A stretch of DNA of 64,000 bases, taken from assembly GCA_013397455.1 (NCBI GenBank), contig VYZB01000121.1:1478219-1542218 (forward strand), in the 5' to 3' direction. The notes under the pieces were generated by a model. That model was not told where the DNA came from. It did not search any database and saw nothing but the letters and a program-made list of their open reading frames with translations. This document shows, one piece after another, positions 24,362-36,020 of this stretch (the first letter of the stretch is position 1; the number at the start of each line of letters is the position of its first letter). The DNA is from Crotophaga sulcirostris. Its lineage: Eukaryota > Chordata > Aves > Cuculiformes > Crotophagidae. Position numbers and translations under genes: made by a program.

Positions 24362-26526
24362 AAATGTATATATGTAATGTAGTATATATGGTTTTAATTT
24401 TTAATGTAGTCATGCATTTTAGACCTTTTGCATAGTTTTGATATTTCCTATTATGGCCACATGTACTGCATATGCACTGTAATGTCACTGTGAGGAGGGT
24501 TTATTGACACTCAGATATGTAGCTGGTAGCTGATAATTCAAGAAATAAATAAAGATACTCTTCATCCTATCCATTCTTCTATTTACTAGTACTGCAAATG
24601 TGCAAATAGTCATAAGTAGTAAGTCTCTAAACAGGTGTGGTATGGACTTCTCTGTAGAAATACATGAGGATCTTCAAAATCGACCACAAAAATTCTTGTT
24701 AAAAGGGAATAGCAGTTTAATCTAACACAGCTAGTCAGAACTGAGTTTTGTAAGTTTTCAATTTATTAGTGATTTTTATTGATTTTGCATTGGTGTGCCA
24801 TTTTCCTTTTCCTTTTTCCTCTTCCTTCTGCCTTCAGTACCAGTAATAACTTTCTCAGCTGGTTTATTGCTGGTCATGGCTCCAAGGAGGGGTCTTGGCA
24901 CCGCGACAGCAGTCAGAGCTGGTGGTTGGTCCTACTGCTTTATATGGTTGTCATACCCTGCATTGTAGGATTCAAGGAGATGCAGTGAAAGCTCTGTATC
25001 TGTAACAGATTAAAAGACAAATATTGAACACATAGCAGTGATACCAGTTCATGTGGTTCTTATTTTTAATGTTGCAGCATTTGTTTTTTTTTTCCTAAAA
25101 TCCTAATTATTGAATACTTGTAATTCATTGAAAATTTTAAATCAAAATATAAATTTCTAACTCTCATTTTAGCACCATGTCTCCATATCTTATCCTCATC
25201 TCTTAAAATTCACTCCTACATTTGGAACTCTGTACTTTCTAAAAAAAAAAAATCACTCAAAAGCAATTTTTCATCCATATATTAGCTGATAGTAAAATAT
25301 TAACTATATTGAAGGTCATATCTATATACCCTTCTCATTAATGTTTTCTTTCACAGTAGTCCTAGAGTTTGCATATATTATAGCACTGAAAAATTATGTT
25401 TGTATTGCACGTGTGTGGTTAATTTAGTTGATGGTTAGACTGTGAAAGAATGAAGGACACAAATCAGTGAAGGGTGTAAATGATATTGTGTACGTCAGTA
25501 CTACCAGTTCAGCTTTTTAAAACTGGTAAAAGAATAGGTGAAGAACAATCCGTCATAATTATATTTTCTGTCATTAACTGAAAGAGCAGAGAATTTTAAC
25601 AAGTTCAAGTTTACTCAACATAATTTATTAACTTTATGCATTTCTTTAAAATAGTCATAAGCACGGAATTAATAGAGATTGGGAAAACAGTCAGAGTTCC
25701 TCCAGCCTCAAATCTGTATAACTCTTGTACTCCATACAGTTTCAATCCATAGCTAGTTTCACGAAAATCACAAGCTTTAAGGGAGTTTCTTCCTATTAAT
25801 CTCTTAATTTCTGCAGATGCGTAACTTCAGAACTCCATAGGGTACAGTGACAGTGAAGTTGCAAAAAAAGGTAGGGGTTTCAGTACAACCTAGAGCATCA
25901 AGTCAATTTCTGATAATTTAGAAATACATTAACTAGAGTTTGGTTTAGACTGTGCAAATTTCAAAGGACTACATTTCGATGAGACATGACTCCTCTTTCT
26001 TTACTTTCTATTCAATCTCTCTTTTAATTTGTGCATAGTTCCTTTGTGGTTCTCTATTAGACCAGAGAAGCTTTCTGACCTCTCACATTTACAGACCGTG
26101 CACCTGGTCTTTGCAGATCAAGTCTTGAAAGAGGTAAAAATCTGCCAAACACCAGGCTTGGTTCTGCTTCTGTATCCTTTCTTGGAGGGGGTAGGGTGGG
26201 ATGTGGAGAGGAGTGAAAATCTTCTGCCTAATTCAGAAAAAGTTGTTGAATTTGATTGTTGAATGCTAAATTACTGTAGGACTTAACTGCCACATTCTGG
26301 AATAACTCTTGACTATACAGTAGAATAAAAATTTTCAATCTCATGGTTTGTTCAGCTGAGGGTTTTTTGTTGTTTTACTTTCTTCTTTTTTCTCTTCCCT
26401 CCTTACAACTAACAACAAAAATATTTTAGAAGTGAACACTGAGCTCTTTTGCCTAGCCAAAGCCTCACAAAAGAGCTAAACCAACTATTTCCTTCCAGTT
26501 CTTCAGCTGGTGCCTGGCAAGGCTGT
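24362..26526. other. Intergenic, one weak exon-like stretch
   Basis: AT-rich DNA with a pyrimidine tract at about 24799-24836. A plus-strand open frame at 26029-26262 lies directly after a strong polypyrimidine run ending in GCATAG (to about 26038) and crosses a donor-like GAG|GTAAAA near 26134. See the findings. Nothing else was recognised. Confidence 0.5.
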
Positions 26527-27130
26527 TGTCATGATTTAGCCCCACCCGGCTTGATCGGCAACTAAATGCAAGCACTCGTGCTCCCAGTTCCTCCCCCTGA
26601 CCCAGGGAAAAGGGGAATGAAAGAAGATAGTTTTGGGTTAGATAATAAGTAAAATGCTGTCAATAAGAAAATAATAAAATATTTAAGAATATATGAAATT
26701 GTATCCACCTTCAATGACTACGTCACCAGAGATGCTGCAGAGCAGACACGGGGGAAAGGTCCCAGGTTGGACTCAGCAGAAGATGGGATCTGGACTCAGG
26801 AACTGGATTCGAGGTCCCAGGTCTGGGATCAGGGGCAAGAAGACAGACGAGTTCCATCAGTTTTACCCCAAGTATGACATATATGGAGTGGAGCACTCTC
26901 TTGGTCAGTTTTGGGTCACCAGTTCTGTCCATCTCTCCCTGCTGGTGCAACCTTTTTTCTCCCCTTTCATTGACAGCATTCCACCAACTTGAAGATGACC
27001 TTAATCTCCACAGGGATAAATGTAAGCAATGGCCTTTTTGCAAACCAATGCCCTGTTAACTGATGATAATCACAAATTGTGAGTGTTATCACTTCTCAAG
27101 ACAGTCACTCTCTGAAAACAGTACAGTTAA
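26527..27130. mobile_element. Solo LTR of avian ERVL type (endogenous retrovirus remnant)
   Basis: It starts with TGTCATGATTTAGCCCC and a 'cggcaactaa' block, then has an 'aataagtaaaatgctgtcaa' segment. A stretch at about 26875-26945 reads TGACATATATGGAGTGGAG, then CTTGGTCAGTTTTGGGTCA. I recognise these landmarks from the abundant LTRs of bird ERVL elements. No gag, pol or env homology lies on either side, so it is probably a solo LTR. The right end is uncertain (27110-27157) and target-site duplications were not resolved. Orientation is left open because both strands start with TG. The open frames inside it are LTR sequence, not genes. Confidence 0.7.
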
Positions 27131-30100
27131 CTTTCAGAAAATGAAGTCACTGAGACAAGACTTAGCTGACAAGTTAGAAAATTAATTCAACTTTAGATCA
27201 AACTAGAACATCTGTAATCCAGTAATAACCTAGAAACACCAGTTAAATGAGACGTCAGCACCTAGAAAAGGATAGAACTTGTCTACTGCTTCTTAAACGA
27301 CCCTGTAGGCTTCAGAATATCTGAGAAACACCACATTAAAGGTGTGGGGCTAAGGAAGATTAAAACAGTAAAAAACCATGGGATGTAGAAAGAATACACC
27401 TGATTTCTTATTTTTTCTTTCTTTGTATGCCTTCTTTTCTCTCTATTTGTCCCTTTTGTTAAAGAAGAGAAATGTAGTAATGTTATCAGAAATAGGTAAG
27501 TAAATAGTGCTTAAAAAAGATTTTAGTTCCAGAGCTGAGCAAAGATTTATTAAAGAGGCCATGATGGGTTATGAGTTCACCCCATTAGCATCATGTAAGG
27601 CTGTGGAATCTGCTCTAACCCAGCATTCTAATCTGTAAGATAAATATTTTTTAGTTCTGTAAGCAATACTGTGAACGAGAACATGTGGCTGAAACCAATG
27701 GTGATAAAACTCTTTTTTCACCAGGTCATATCAACATGAAATATGTGTTCTGTCATTTATAACAATAAAGGGTTTTATTATTAAAGAGTTGTTTATTCAC
27801 ACATGTTACAATTCTATATAAAAATCACAAAAAATTGGCTTAAAAGAACAAGTAACATTTGCAAACACTATGCAGCTGTTAATGTCAGTTTATCATCATG
27901 ATTTTGTTTTGTTTTGTTCGTTACGTGGCAGCTGAAGATTTGCTCTCCGTGGGCTTTGCAGAGGTCAACAAAAGTCTTTTTTTGTGATTTGAAAGGCTTT
28001 ATTCCTGTCCTTAAAAAGAGCTTGACATCTTTCAGGACTTAGTCCAATTTGCTAACACCAAACTATTCTGTACGGTTATATAGTTCAAATATGTTTTCAA
28101 ATGAGGTAGTGTATATATTAATATTTATATGTAGTACTAAAGATGGAGATTCTTATCCCTTTTTGGTGCTGATTTTCTTGTGACCTCTTAAAAATCTGGC
28201 TCTCTTATCAAACACTTTTAGAGTCTGGGTTTTATTTTAATCATTTATTAAAATAATATAGTAAAATGGTGGGATCAATTGATTCTATGACCAAGCAACT
28301 TCATTTGTATTTCATATTTGGCTCTTTCTTAAAGATTTGAATTGTAACTGAAACTCACAAAAATTTTAAATGTTTCTGTTTCTTTCAGGAAGGGTCTAAT
28401 AATGTTTCTGTGTGATCTGGAGAAATAATAAACGTGGTGAAGGGTCTGTCTAGCTATGACAAGAAATGACAAAGAAACAATAGATTTTATTTCTCAGACT
28501 TCCTTGACAAGAGTCTCCGAATGTGTAAGGTAATAATTTTATTTTTAGAAGTTACTCGCAAATGAGAGAGACTTCAAGCAGATAGAACTACTATAATTTT
28601 TTTTCTTGCATTTAGGAATATCAGGTTATATTAACATTTTTCTATTTTGCCTTGAGGGAAGGAAGAGCTAGAGTGAAATGTTTCACAGTTTTACTTTTTC
28701 CAGACAGAAAAAGAATCTGAAGATGCTCATTTGAGTGTAACCTAGAATTTCTGTGGAGAAAAGAGTGAATTTCCCACTTAGTGATTAAGTAAGGATTGTT
28801 TTCTTCAGAGGGACTAGAAAGCTGATGGGCTTAGTTGTTTGCATGAAAATAAAGGTTACACTTCTTCGGAAACCTCACACTGATTATGTTTAAGTCTGTA
28901 TGAACTGTTTTGAGAAGAATTCTGGTATAAACTGGTTAGCATTTTCGCAGAATTAAAGCAACCCAGGGGAACAAAGAGGTTTTTCTCCTATGTAAGCCTT
29001 GATCATCATCTCTGTCTTCTTGACCTTTATTCTTTCAGCCTGTCAGGGCCTGAACTCTTACGTGTAAACAACAATTCACAACATTTTCCATCTCTCTTAT
29101 TTTGAGTTGTTTGATTTTGTCAAGTTCGGTTTTAAGCCCTGGAGAGAGTTTTAAAGATGACCTTTATATTTAAACTTTTATAAGGAATACCCATCCAAGT
29201 AATTACACACACAGAGATTTCAGCCTAACGTTGTCTGAGACATTCTTCCATCAACTTCTGTGGTTTCTGTCTGTGCCATGACCTTAATTTTTGAAGCCAC
29301 CTGGCTCATTTTTTTTGTCTACTAGTGAGTGAATTGACAGGGGAGCGAGCTAATTTTGCAATAATAATTTGAATATTATGACGTTACAACAGCAAAACTA
29401 TCTAAAAGCCAATAAAAAATGTTTTTTTGAAATACAGATTAAGATACAAAAATCAGTTAATTTTCCAAGATGTACTTTCTGATTATCATTATTACTAGAA
29501 ATCTAGGAAATAAAATAAAAAATACATTTTATATATCAGAATGAAAATAGATCTAAAATATTAATGTATTTCAACATTAAGAGTACAGAGTAAAAACTGG
29601 TTTGTTAAATTTAATGAATTTTTTAAAAAAAGAATTAAACAGTTCAATCTTAATTTGTCTTCCAGCTCTAACAGAGTGAGAAAGCTAGCTTATCTTGTCC
29701 TTTGATTGTTATTCTTTTTGAAGAAATAATCTACTTTTCTACTTGTGACACAAAGTTTGTGTGAGGACACACATAACTTTTGTTCCAGAATTACTTTTAT
29801 TCCAAGTATGTGATTACACTGATGTAAAGCACATAGGAATACATAACTTGGATTAATATTTACAGATCCTTTTAACAATACGCATATCATATATTTCCAT
29901 ACTCCATGTTTTTTCTGTTTATCACGTGCATTATTCAGTATTTCTTCAATAAGTCAGTACAGGGAATAATCAGTTTCTTCGTTGAACACCATTTCATCTG
30001 GAATTCCTAGTATACATGTTTTTAACATTGTGTTAGATTGTGTTGTAACAGATGACTAAAAATATTTGCAGAACATATATTTAGAGTAAAACTGTTCTTC

Positions 30101-30995
30101 AAAGCATACACAGATACTATATTTTGCTGGGCTTACCAAATTTATTTACAATTTTAAAAATACGTACATACTAACATTCATGACAATGATTAATCAAGTT
30201 TACATAAGAGTTTTAGTGTAACTATAGAAGATCAGTCATGTTTATTAACCTTGCACTAATAGCATTCCTTTCTATTCCAGTTCTTTTATGTCCCTGTCTT
30301 GAAGTCTTTATTCTCATAAACTTCTCACTCATGCTGTTTTGTACTCACGAGCAAAAGATTAGCAATGAACCAGAATAAATACACTCAAGTCCTGTCCCCC
30401 TTCTGCAGATATTCTTTTTAAATTGCTATTCAATTTTAGTTCTTGAGGTTCTGATGAACTACAAAATTTTTCAGATTATTTTTCTGGCTTTTTTTTGAAG
30501 GAGAAGAATCTTAATGTTTTATCCTGTGGTTTATGAAGCCCCACTATATTCTGATATGTGGTATCTCACAATATGTATTTGCTTATATATTATATTTTGG
30601 CTTTACAGTCAAGGAGTCTCCCACCATACTCTATTCCTGTGGGCTTTTGAACATGCATGTTGTGTACATCCTTGACTCTGCAAACATAATTATGTTCTTG
30701 GTGACATAATAGTGTATGCAAACACTTTAAAGTTTGGTAATACTAAAATGTAATATTGGAAAAATGATCCTTCTTTATTGTTCCAGTTACTTCTTGATAG
30801 GCTCACATAAAATACATGAAAAAGCCAGTAAGTTATTTTCTCTATTTCTTTTATGATGCATCTAATCACTCTTAAATTTTTTATCAATGTAAACAGAATT
30901 TTTTTAAATCAGTATTTTAATAGATCTGCAAAAAACTTCATCGGATGTGTACAGCATTCCTTGAACTTAATATCATGATACACATTATGTAGTAT
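27131..30995. other. Intergenic, nothing recognised
   Basis: AT-rich DNA. The only frame of note is 66 codons (29690-29890, minus). A 31-base stretch ending at a GTAAGT donor near 27496 looks like a micro-exon, but chance explains it equally well. Confidence 0.55.
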
Positions 30996-31113
30996 GCATA
31001 GAATTACAGACTCATATAATGGTTTGGGTTGGAAGGGAACTAAAAGATCCTCCAACTGCAACAGCTCCGTGTCCTTCCTGTGCTGAAGACTCCAGAACTG
31101 AACACAGATCTGT
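30996..31113 (-). mobile_element. Internally deleted CR1 3' fragment
   Basis: The left part is the CR1 3' end (catagaattac, then GGTTTGGGTTGGAAGGG, through about 31060). It jumps directly to 'gtgtccttcctgtgctgaagactccagaactgaacacag', the reversed RT-coding text that normally lies several hundred bases away. Roughly 300 or more bases of intervening element are missing. No frame survives. Confidence 0.75.
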
Positions 31114-32000
31114 AACTTAACAGTTCATAGATATTTTAAGTAAATTCAATGTAAGTTGAGTAATTCCCAGTATCACTGAAATACAGCAGCGTATTCAGTA
31201 AGTACTCAGTACCAATCCTGGAAAATATCCTCAGGAAGTGACTGTTTACAATATTTTTGGTGTTACAACTCCAAGCTACTAGTATGTGGTATCAAATAAT
31301 TTCCTATGAATTAGAAGTTTTAAATACAAACACACTTGCTTTTTACCTGGCTTCTGCTCCTAGGATCTTATAACCTGCATTAGAAAAAATCCCCTTTTGT
31401 TGTGAAAGGAACCATAAATTTTGGTATCATTAATACATATACAAATTGTGTGAAATTCACTGTATTCAGAAATATTTCTTTATCAAGGAAAAAGAACTTT
31501 TAAATACATAGGCAAGGCCTATACTGGTAATCATAAGAGAGAAATGGAAATGAAAACATGTTTCTGACAACCATGTCTTCACAGTGCAGTTAAAGCAAGA
31601 TATAAAACATTGTGAACTTTTTTACCTGCCAAAACATGAGTTCAGAATGATGCTTTTCTTTTATAACAGATAACCCAATGAATATCCAAAGCAGCAATAC
31701 ATATTTGTTCTTCATAATTGTTTTGTGTATTTAAGATGCTCTCAACTACAATAGGAAAGGAAAAAAAATCACCGCCCCAAAACCCCCCAGAAATGAACAA
31801 CAGAGAACTGCAAGCATTACCCCAGGTTTTGGTATTTAAATGACAAAAGAATGAATTTTAGGCAGCTTAGTTTTAAAATGCAGTTTAAAAGTATTTATTA
31901 GTTATTCTAAATTTGGCTAAAACTTGGAGATCTTTCACATTTTAGAATGAAAATACTTTAATTTACCTTGAAATTAAATTTGTTAGTATTTTCTGCCCGA
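31114..32000. other. Intergenic, nothing recognised
   Basis: AT-rich single-copy-looking DNA without an open frame of 60 codons or a repeat that I recognise. Confidence 0.55.
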
Positions 32001-32169
32001 AGAACCTGGAGTTTGCACTCTCTCAAATTATGCCTTGGAAAGGACAAGCTGTCCTTGGCTAAACCTGTCCCAGGGAACATTCTCAAAAAAAGAAGAGTGG
32101 GCCTGCACAGGAAAGAATTCACACTATCTCTATATTAGCAAACAGAATCCATCTTTTTGCATTTAGGTT
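32001..32169 (+). repeat. Copy A of an unassigned dispersed repeat
   Basis: This stretch aligns colinearly with 36021-36190 at roughly 75-80 percent by eye. Shared blocks include CCTGGAGTTT, ACAAGCTG, CCAGGGA, AGAATTCACACT, TCTCTATAT and CCATCTTTTT, in the same order and nearly the same spacing. It is not CR1. A CR1 copy begins immediately to its right, just where copy B continues, so this copy may have been interrupted by that insertion. The family is unknown to me. The strand is assigned arbitrarily and is the same as copy B. Confidence 0.75.
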
Positions 32170-33003
32170 CATACAGTCATTAAGGTTTGAAAAGACCTCC
32201 AAGATCGTCAGCTCCAACTGTCAGCCCAACACCACCGTACCTACAAAAACATGTCCTGAAGTGCCACATCTACACGATTTCTGAACACCTGCAGGGATGG
32301 AGACTCCACCACTGCCCTGGGCAGCCTCTGCCAGTGCTTCACCACTCTTTCAGTAAAGAAATTTTTTCTGTTATTCGATTTGAACCTCCCCTGGTGCAAC
32401 TTGAGGCCTTTTCCTGTCATCCTATCACTGATGACTTGGGAGAAGAGACCAACACCCACCTCACTATAACCTCCTTTCATGTAGTTGTAGACAGCAATGA
32501 GGCCTCCCCTTCTCCAGCCACTCCTCATAATACTTGTTCTCCAGCCCCTTCCCCAGCCCCGCTGCGCTTCTTTGGGCAGGCTCCAGCTCCTCAATGTCTC
32601 TCTTGTAGTGAAGGGCTCAAAAGAGAACACAATATTCAAGATGTGTCCTCAGCAGTACTGAGTACAGGAGGATTATCCCCTCCCTGTTCCTGCTGGCTGC
32701 AGCATTGTAGATCCAAGCCAGGATGCCACCGGCCTTCTTGGCCACCTGGGCCACTGCTGGCTCACGGTAAGCCGGCTGTTGACCAACATTCCCAGGTTCT
32801 TTTCTGCTGGGCAGATTTCCAACCACGCTTCCTCAAGTGTGTGGCGTTGCACAGGGTTGTGACCAAAGTGCAGAACCCACCACTTGGCCTTGTTGAACCT
32901 CATACAGCTGGCTTTGGCCCACTGATCCAGTCTGTCCAGTTCCCCCTGCAGAGCCTTCCTGCCTTCAAGTAGATCCAATTTGGTGTCATCTGCAAACTTG
33001 CAA
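32170..33003 (-). mobile_element. CR1 LINE, 0.83 kb, reaching the RT catalytic motif
   Basis: The 3' end starts at about 32170 (catacagtcattaaggtttg). Going right on the plus strand, that is toward the element's 5' end, it covers the 3' UTR, then [20 protein letters not shown] and [10 protein letters not shown]. The RT thumb and C-terminal region follows, with frames 32673-32978 giving [19 protein letters not shown] and [16 protein letters not shown]. The catalytic FADD motif (KFADDTKL) is at 32985-32996. It is truncated just beyond, near 33003. At least two frame changes and a missing stretch in the 32490-32560 region make it defective. The 261-codon plus-strand frame across it (32187-32972) is antisense noise. 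Confidence 0.94.
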
Positions 33004-34567
33004 GATTTCTAAAACGTAGGAATGTGAAGCATCGTGCATGTTTCCAGACAGGCAAAGCAGCAGCTGTCCCTGGCAATCCTAGTGCATGGTGGGGAACTCA
33101 AGCAAATGTGCCCTTCCTTCAACCAGCTCCATCGTTCCGACTCTAAATCCCCTGCACTGGGAGCTCACGAGAAAACAACACCAGGCACCTGGGCCAAAGG
33201 CGTGTGGGTCCACTTCAGTTGATGAGTGCACACTCTACCCCAGCTGCACCCTGAGGTAGAGTGTCAATATCACTCAATAAGCTGAGAATTATGAGAAAGA
33301 GCCTATGGAAGAAGGGAAGAAAACAAACAAGAAGTGGCAGATACTCATAAGCAGCTATAGAACTTTGCTTATCTTTTCTGGTTACAAAAATGGCTGGAAA
33401 ACAACACTAAAAGGCAACTTGCATTTATCCTTGTTTTGCACAGGTGAGAGGTCTGAACACTATCACTTGGGAAGTACTTGGGGTGTAAACTATTTGATTT
33501 GATGTGTAGACACAGCACTATTTCGAAGGACTCAGTCGATTTCAAAGTAATCACAAGAGTATTCTCTGAAGGTGTATTTACTGAGTACTTTAAGAAATTG
33601 GCATATTTCTTTTCAATTTCAGTTATTTAAAATATAATAAAAATAAACAAATTATATTGACTTTGAACATTTAATATTAACGTATCGTTTATACATATTG
33701 AAAAGTTATGAATCTAAGCATTGATTATGGTCCATTTATGCTGCCAAATGCAATAAAAACTTTCAGCAATGCTTTATACAAGACAAAAATCATAGTAGGA
33801 ATTTGATAGATACCTCTGCTGCAAAATAATTTATTATTATTCATTATTCTTCATTTTTGCTCTTAATTTTCAAAATCTGCAGTTACAAATATAAATTAGT
33901 TGTTCATGGTAGGGAAGTGTTGCTTACCAATGTTTTCTGAATTCCCTTAAATAGCATATTTATGTATATCTGTGTTTTCAAGTGATTGGAATTTCAGTCT
34001 GTGTGAATATCGACACACTCATGTAAAAAAAGAAAAAATACGCATTTCAAAGTGTTTTGTCTTGATACATAATACAAATGTCAAAGAATTGCTGAAATGA
34101 TGCATTATGAATCTAATCTCCCAGTAACTGAGAGGTAAAATCATACAGGACTAGTGGACTAGTTAGACTGTGGAAATCTAGTATCAGGTAAAAGATAAAA
34201 AATACATAGGAGAGAGCTTAAATACATCACATTTGTACCCACGAAAGCACAGTACAGTCCCAGAGAACTTCATGATTCTATACCCTAACAGGCCAGGAAA
34301 CTAAATAATTTAAGGTATTTTCACCTCTTTGCTTATGCATTCTGCTGCATATGCATGAAAACACATATCAAAGAATGTATACTAAAAGGACTATAGTAAA
34401 AGCATTTCTAAGTAATATGAAATGACTGATGAGTGTGAATCTTCTCATCAGATGTAAGTACTGTAACGCAATAAAGGAAAGAAAATTTTCCTTTAATTTC
34501 TTTATGGGCTACTGGGGATGGGTCACAATTTCTGAAGAATTCTATCACCTTTCCTTGTAATACGATG
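33004..34567. other. Intergenic, partly GC-richer
   Basis: The first 250 bases (to about 33265) are richer in G and C than their surroundings. They end in a hairpin with perfect 10-bp arms (ACACTCTACC at 33230-33239, its complement at 33255-33264, 15-nt loop). I cannot assign this block to a family. The rest is AT-rich with no gene recognised. Confidence 0.5.
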
Positions 34568-35446
34568 TAAGTATTGGGAGGTAGGGTTGATCTGTTAGAG
34601 GGTAGGATGGCCCTACAGAGGGATCTGGACAGACTGGAGAGATGGGTCGACTCTAATGGGATGAGGTTCAATAAGTCCAAATGTCGGGTGCTTAATTTTG
34701 GACAGAACAATCCCAAGCATAGCTATAGACTGGGGACGGAGTGGCTGGAGAGTAGTCAGGCGGAAAGGGACCTGGGAGTGCTGGTTGACAGGGAGCTCAA
34801 CATGAGCCAGCAGTGTGTCCAGGTGGCCAAGAAGGCCAATGGCATCCTGGCCTGCATCAGGAATAGTGTGGCCAGCAGGACCAGAGAAGTTATCGTCCCC
34901 CTCTACTCGGCACTGGTCAGGCCTCACCTTGAGTCCTGTGTGCAGTTCTGGGCCCCTCAGTTTGGGAAAGATGCCAGGATACTGGAGGGTGTCCAGAGGA
35001 GGGCAACGAAGATGGTGAAGGGGCTGGAGCACAAGCCCTGTGAGGAGCGACTGAGGGAGCTGGGGCTGTTTAGCCTGGAGAAGAGGAGGCTCAGGGGAGA
35101 CCTTATTGCTCTCTACAACTGCCTAAAAGGAGGTTGTGTCAGGCAGGGGTTGGTCTCTTCTCTCAGGTGACCAGGGACAGAACTAGAGGACATAGACTTA
35201 AGCTTCATCAGGGAAGGTTTAGACTTGATGTTAGGAAAAAGTTCTTCACTGAAAGGGTGATTGGCCACTGGAATGCGCTGCCCAGGGAGGTGGTGGAGTC
35301 ACCGACCCTGGATGTGTTTAAGGGAAGACTGGATGAGGCACTGAGTGCCATGGTTTAGATGATGGGTTGGTGTTAGTGTTGGGTTATAGGCTGGACTTGA
35401 TGATCTCAGAGGTCCTTTCCAACCTTGTGATACTGTGATACTGTGA
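34568..35446 (+). mobile_element. CR1 LINE 3' part, 0.88 kb, young subfamily, plus strand
   Basis: The best-preserved CR1 coding stretch in the window. Frame 34574-35170 reads the RT region just after the catalytic motif: [20 protein letters not shown], then [41 protein letters not shown] and [17 protein letters not shown] single-base deletion near 35133 shifts the frame. The remainder ([18 protein letters not shown] to LDEALSAMV) continues in frame 35134-35358 and ends with TAG, followed by the 3' UTR and two ACTGTGAT octamers ending at 35446. It is 5'-truncated just past FADD, so it cannot encode an active enzyme. Confidence 0.96.
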
Positions 35447-36020
35447 ATACAGTTTTCACTGCAAATTTGGGTGAACTCTTGCCTGCTTTGCTCGAGCAGA
35501 GTTGTGAAATAGCCAAAGGTACAGCTATTAGCTCCAAAATAAGGTGGCCAGTTTTTACCCTGCAGACCAACTCCACAGATTCAGTGCCTGCACCACACTT
35601 TCTGTTGGGGTCCATTCATGGAGCCTGGAGACCAGGGGAGGACATTCTCAGGGGCCAGAGAAATTGCTCAGTTGTTCTGCAAGTTCTTATCTACTCCTGT
35701 AATTTTTTTTTTCTGAGCTATGTGATTACATTTCTACATGTCCGTATTGCCTTTATATTTTTAAAATTGTCTCTCTTTGAAGAAAAACTGCTTTTTTGCT
35801 AAGCCAGCCTGTCCACAGTAGGCTTGAACACTATCATCCACTATTAAGTGTCCAAGTGTAAACAACGAGGCTTTGTCTGTATTGCTAAATAAAATAAACC
35901 AGGGACCATATTCTGGCTCCAAAGCCAAGCAGTGAAGCCTGGGTTCAGTTCACACATCTCAACTTTTCTTTTCTCCTGAAACAGGACAGTCACATTGGAG
36001 TCCTCCTAATTGGAATAGTT
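35447..36020. other. Intergenic, unassigned
   Basis: A plus-strand frame of 119 codons (35443-35802) begins inside the CR1 tail. Its first half has a mixed composition and its second half is phenylalanine-rich. There are no domains, no splice signals and no similarity that I recognise. The interval may belong to the repeat that follows. Confidence 0.45.

Noticed and set aside
27440..27500. Possible 31-base micro-exon before a GTAAGT donor
   Set aside because: The acceptor is weak and no neighbouring exons are visible. Single donor motifs are frequent.
32187..32972. Longest open frame in the window, 261 codons on the plus strand
   Set aside because: It lies antisense across a CR1 copy whose minus strand clearly encodes reverse transcriptase sequence, so the openness is a shadow of the CR1 codons.
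35443..35802. 119-codon plus-strand frame after the CR1 tail
   Set aside because: It starts inside the CR1 3' terminus, its second half is low-complexity hydrophobic, and it has no known motif.
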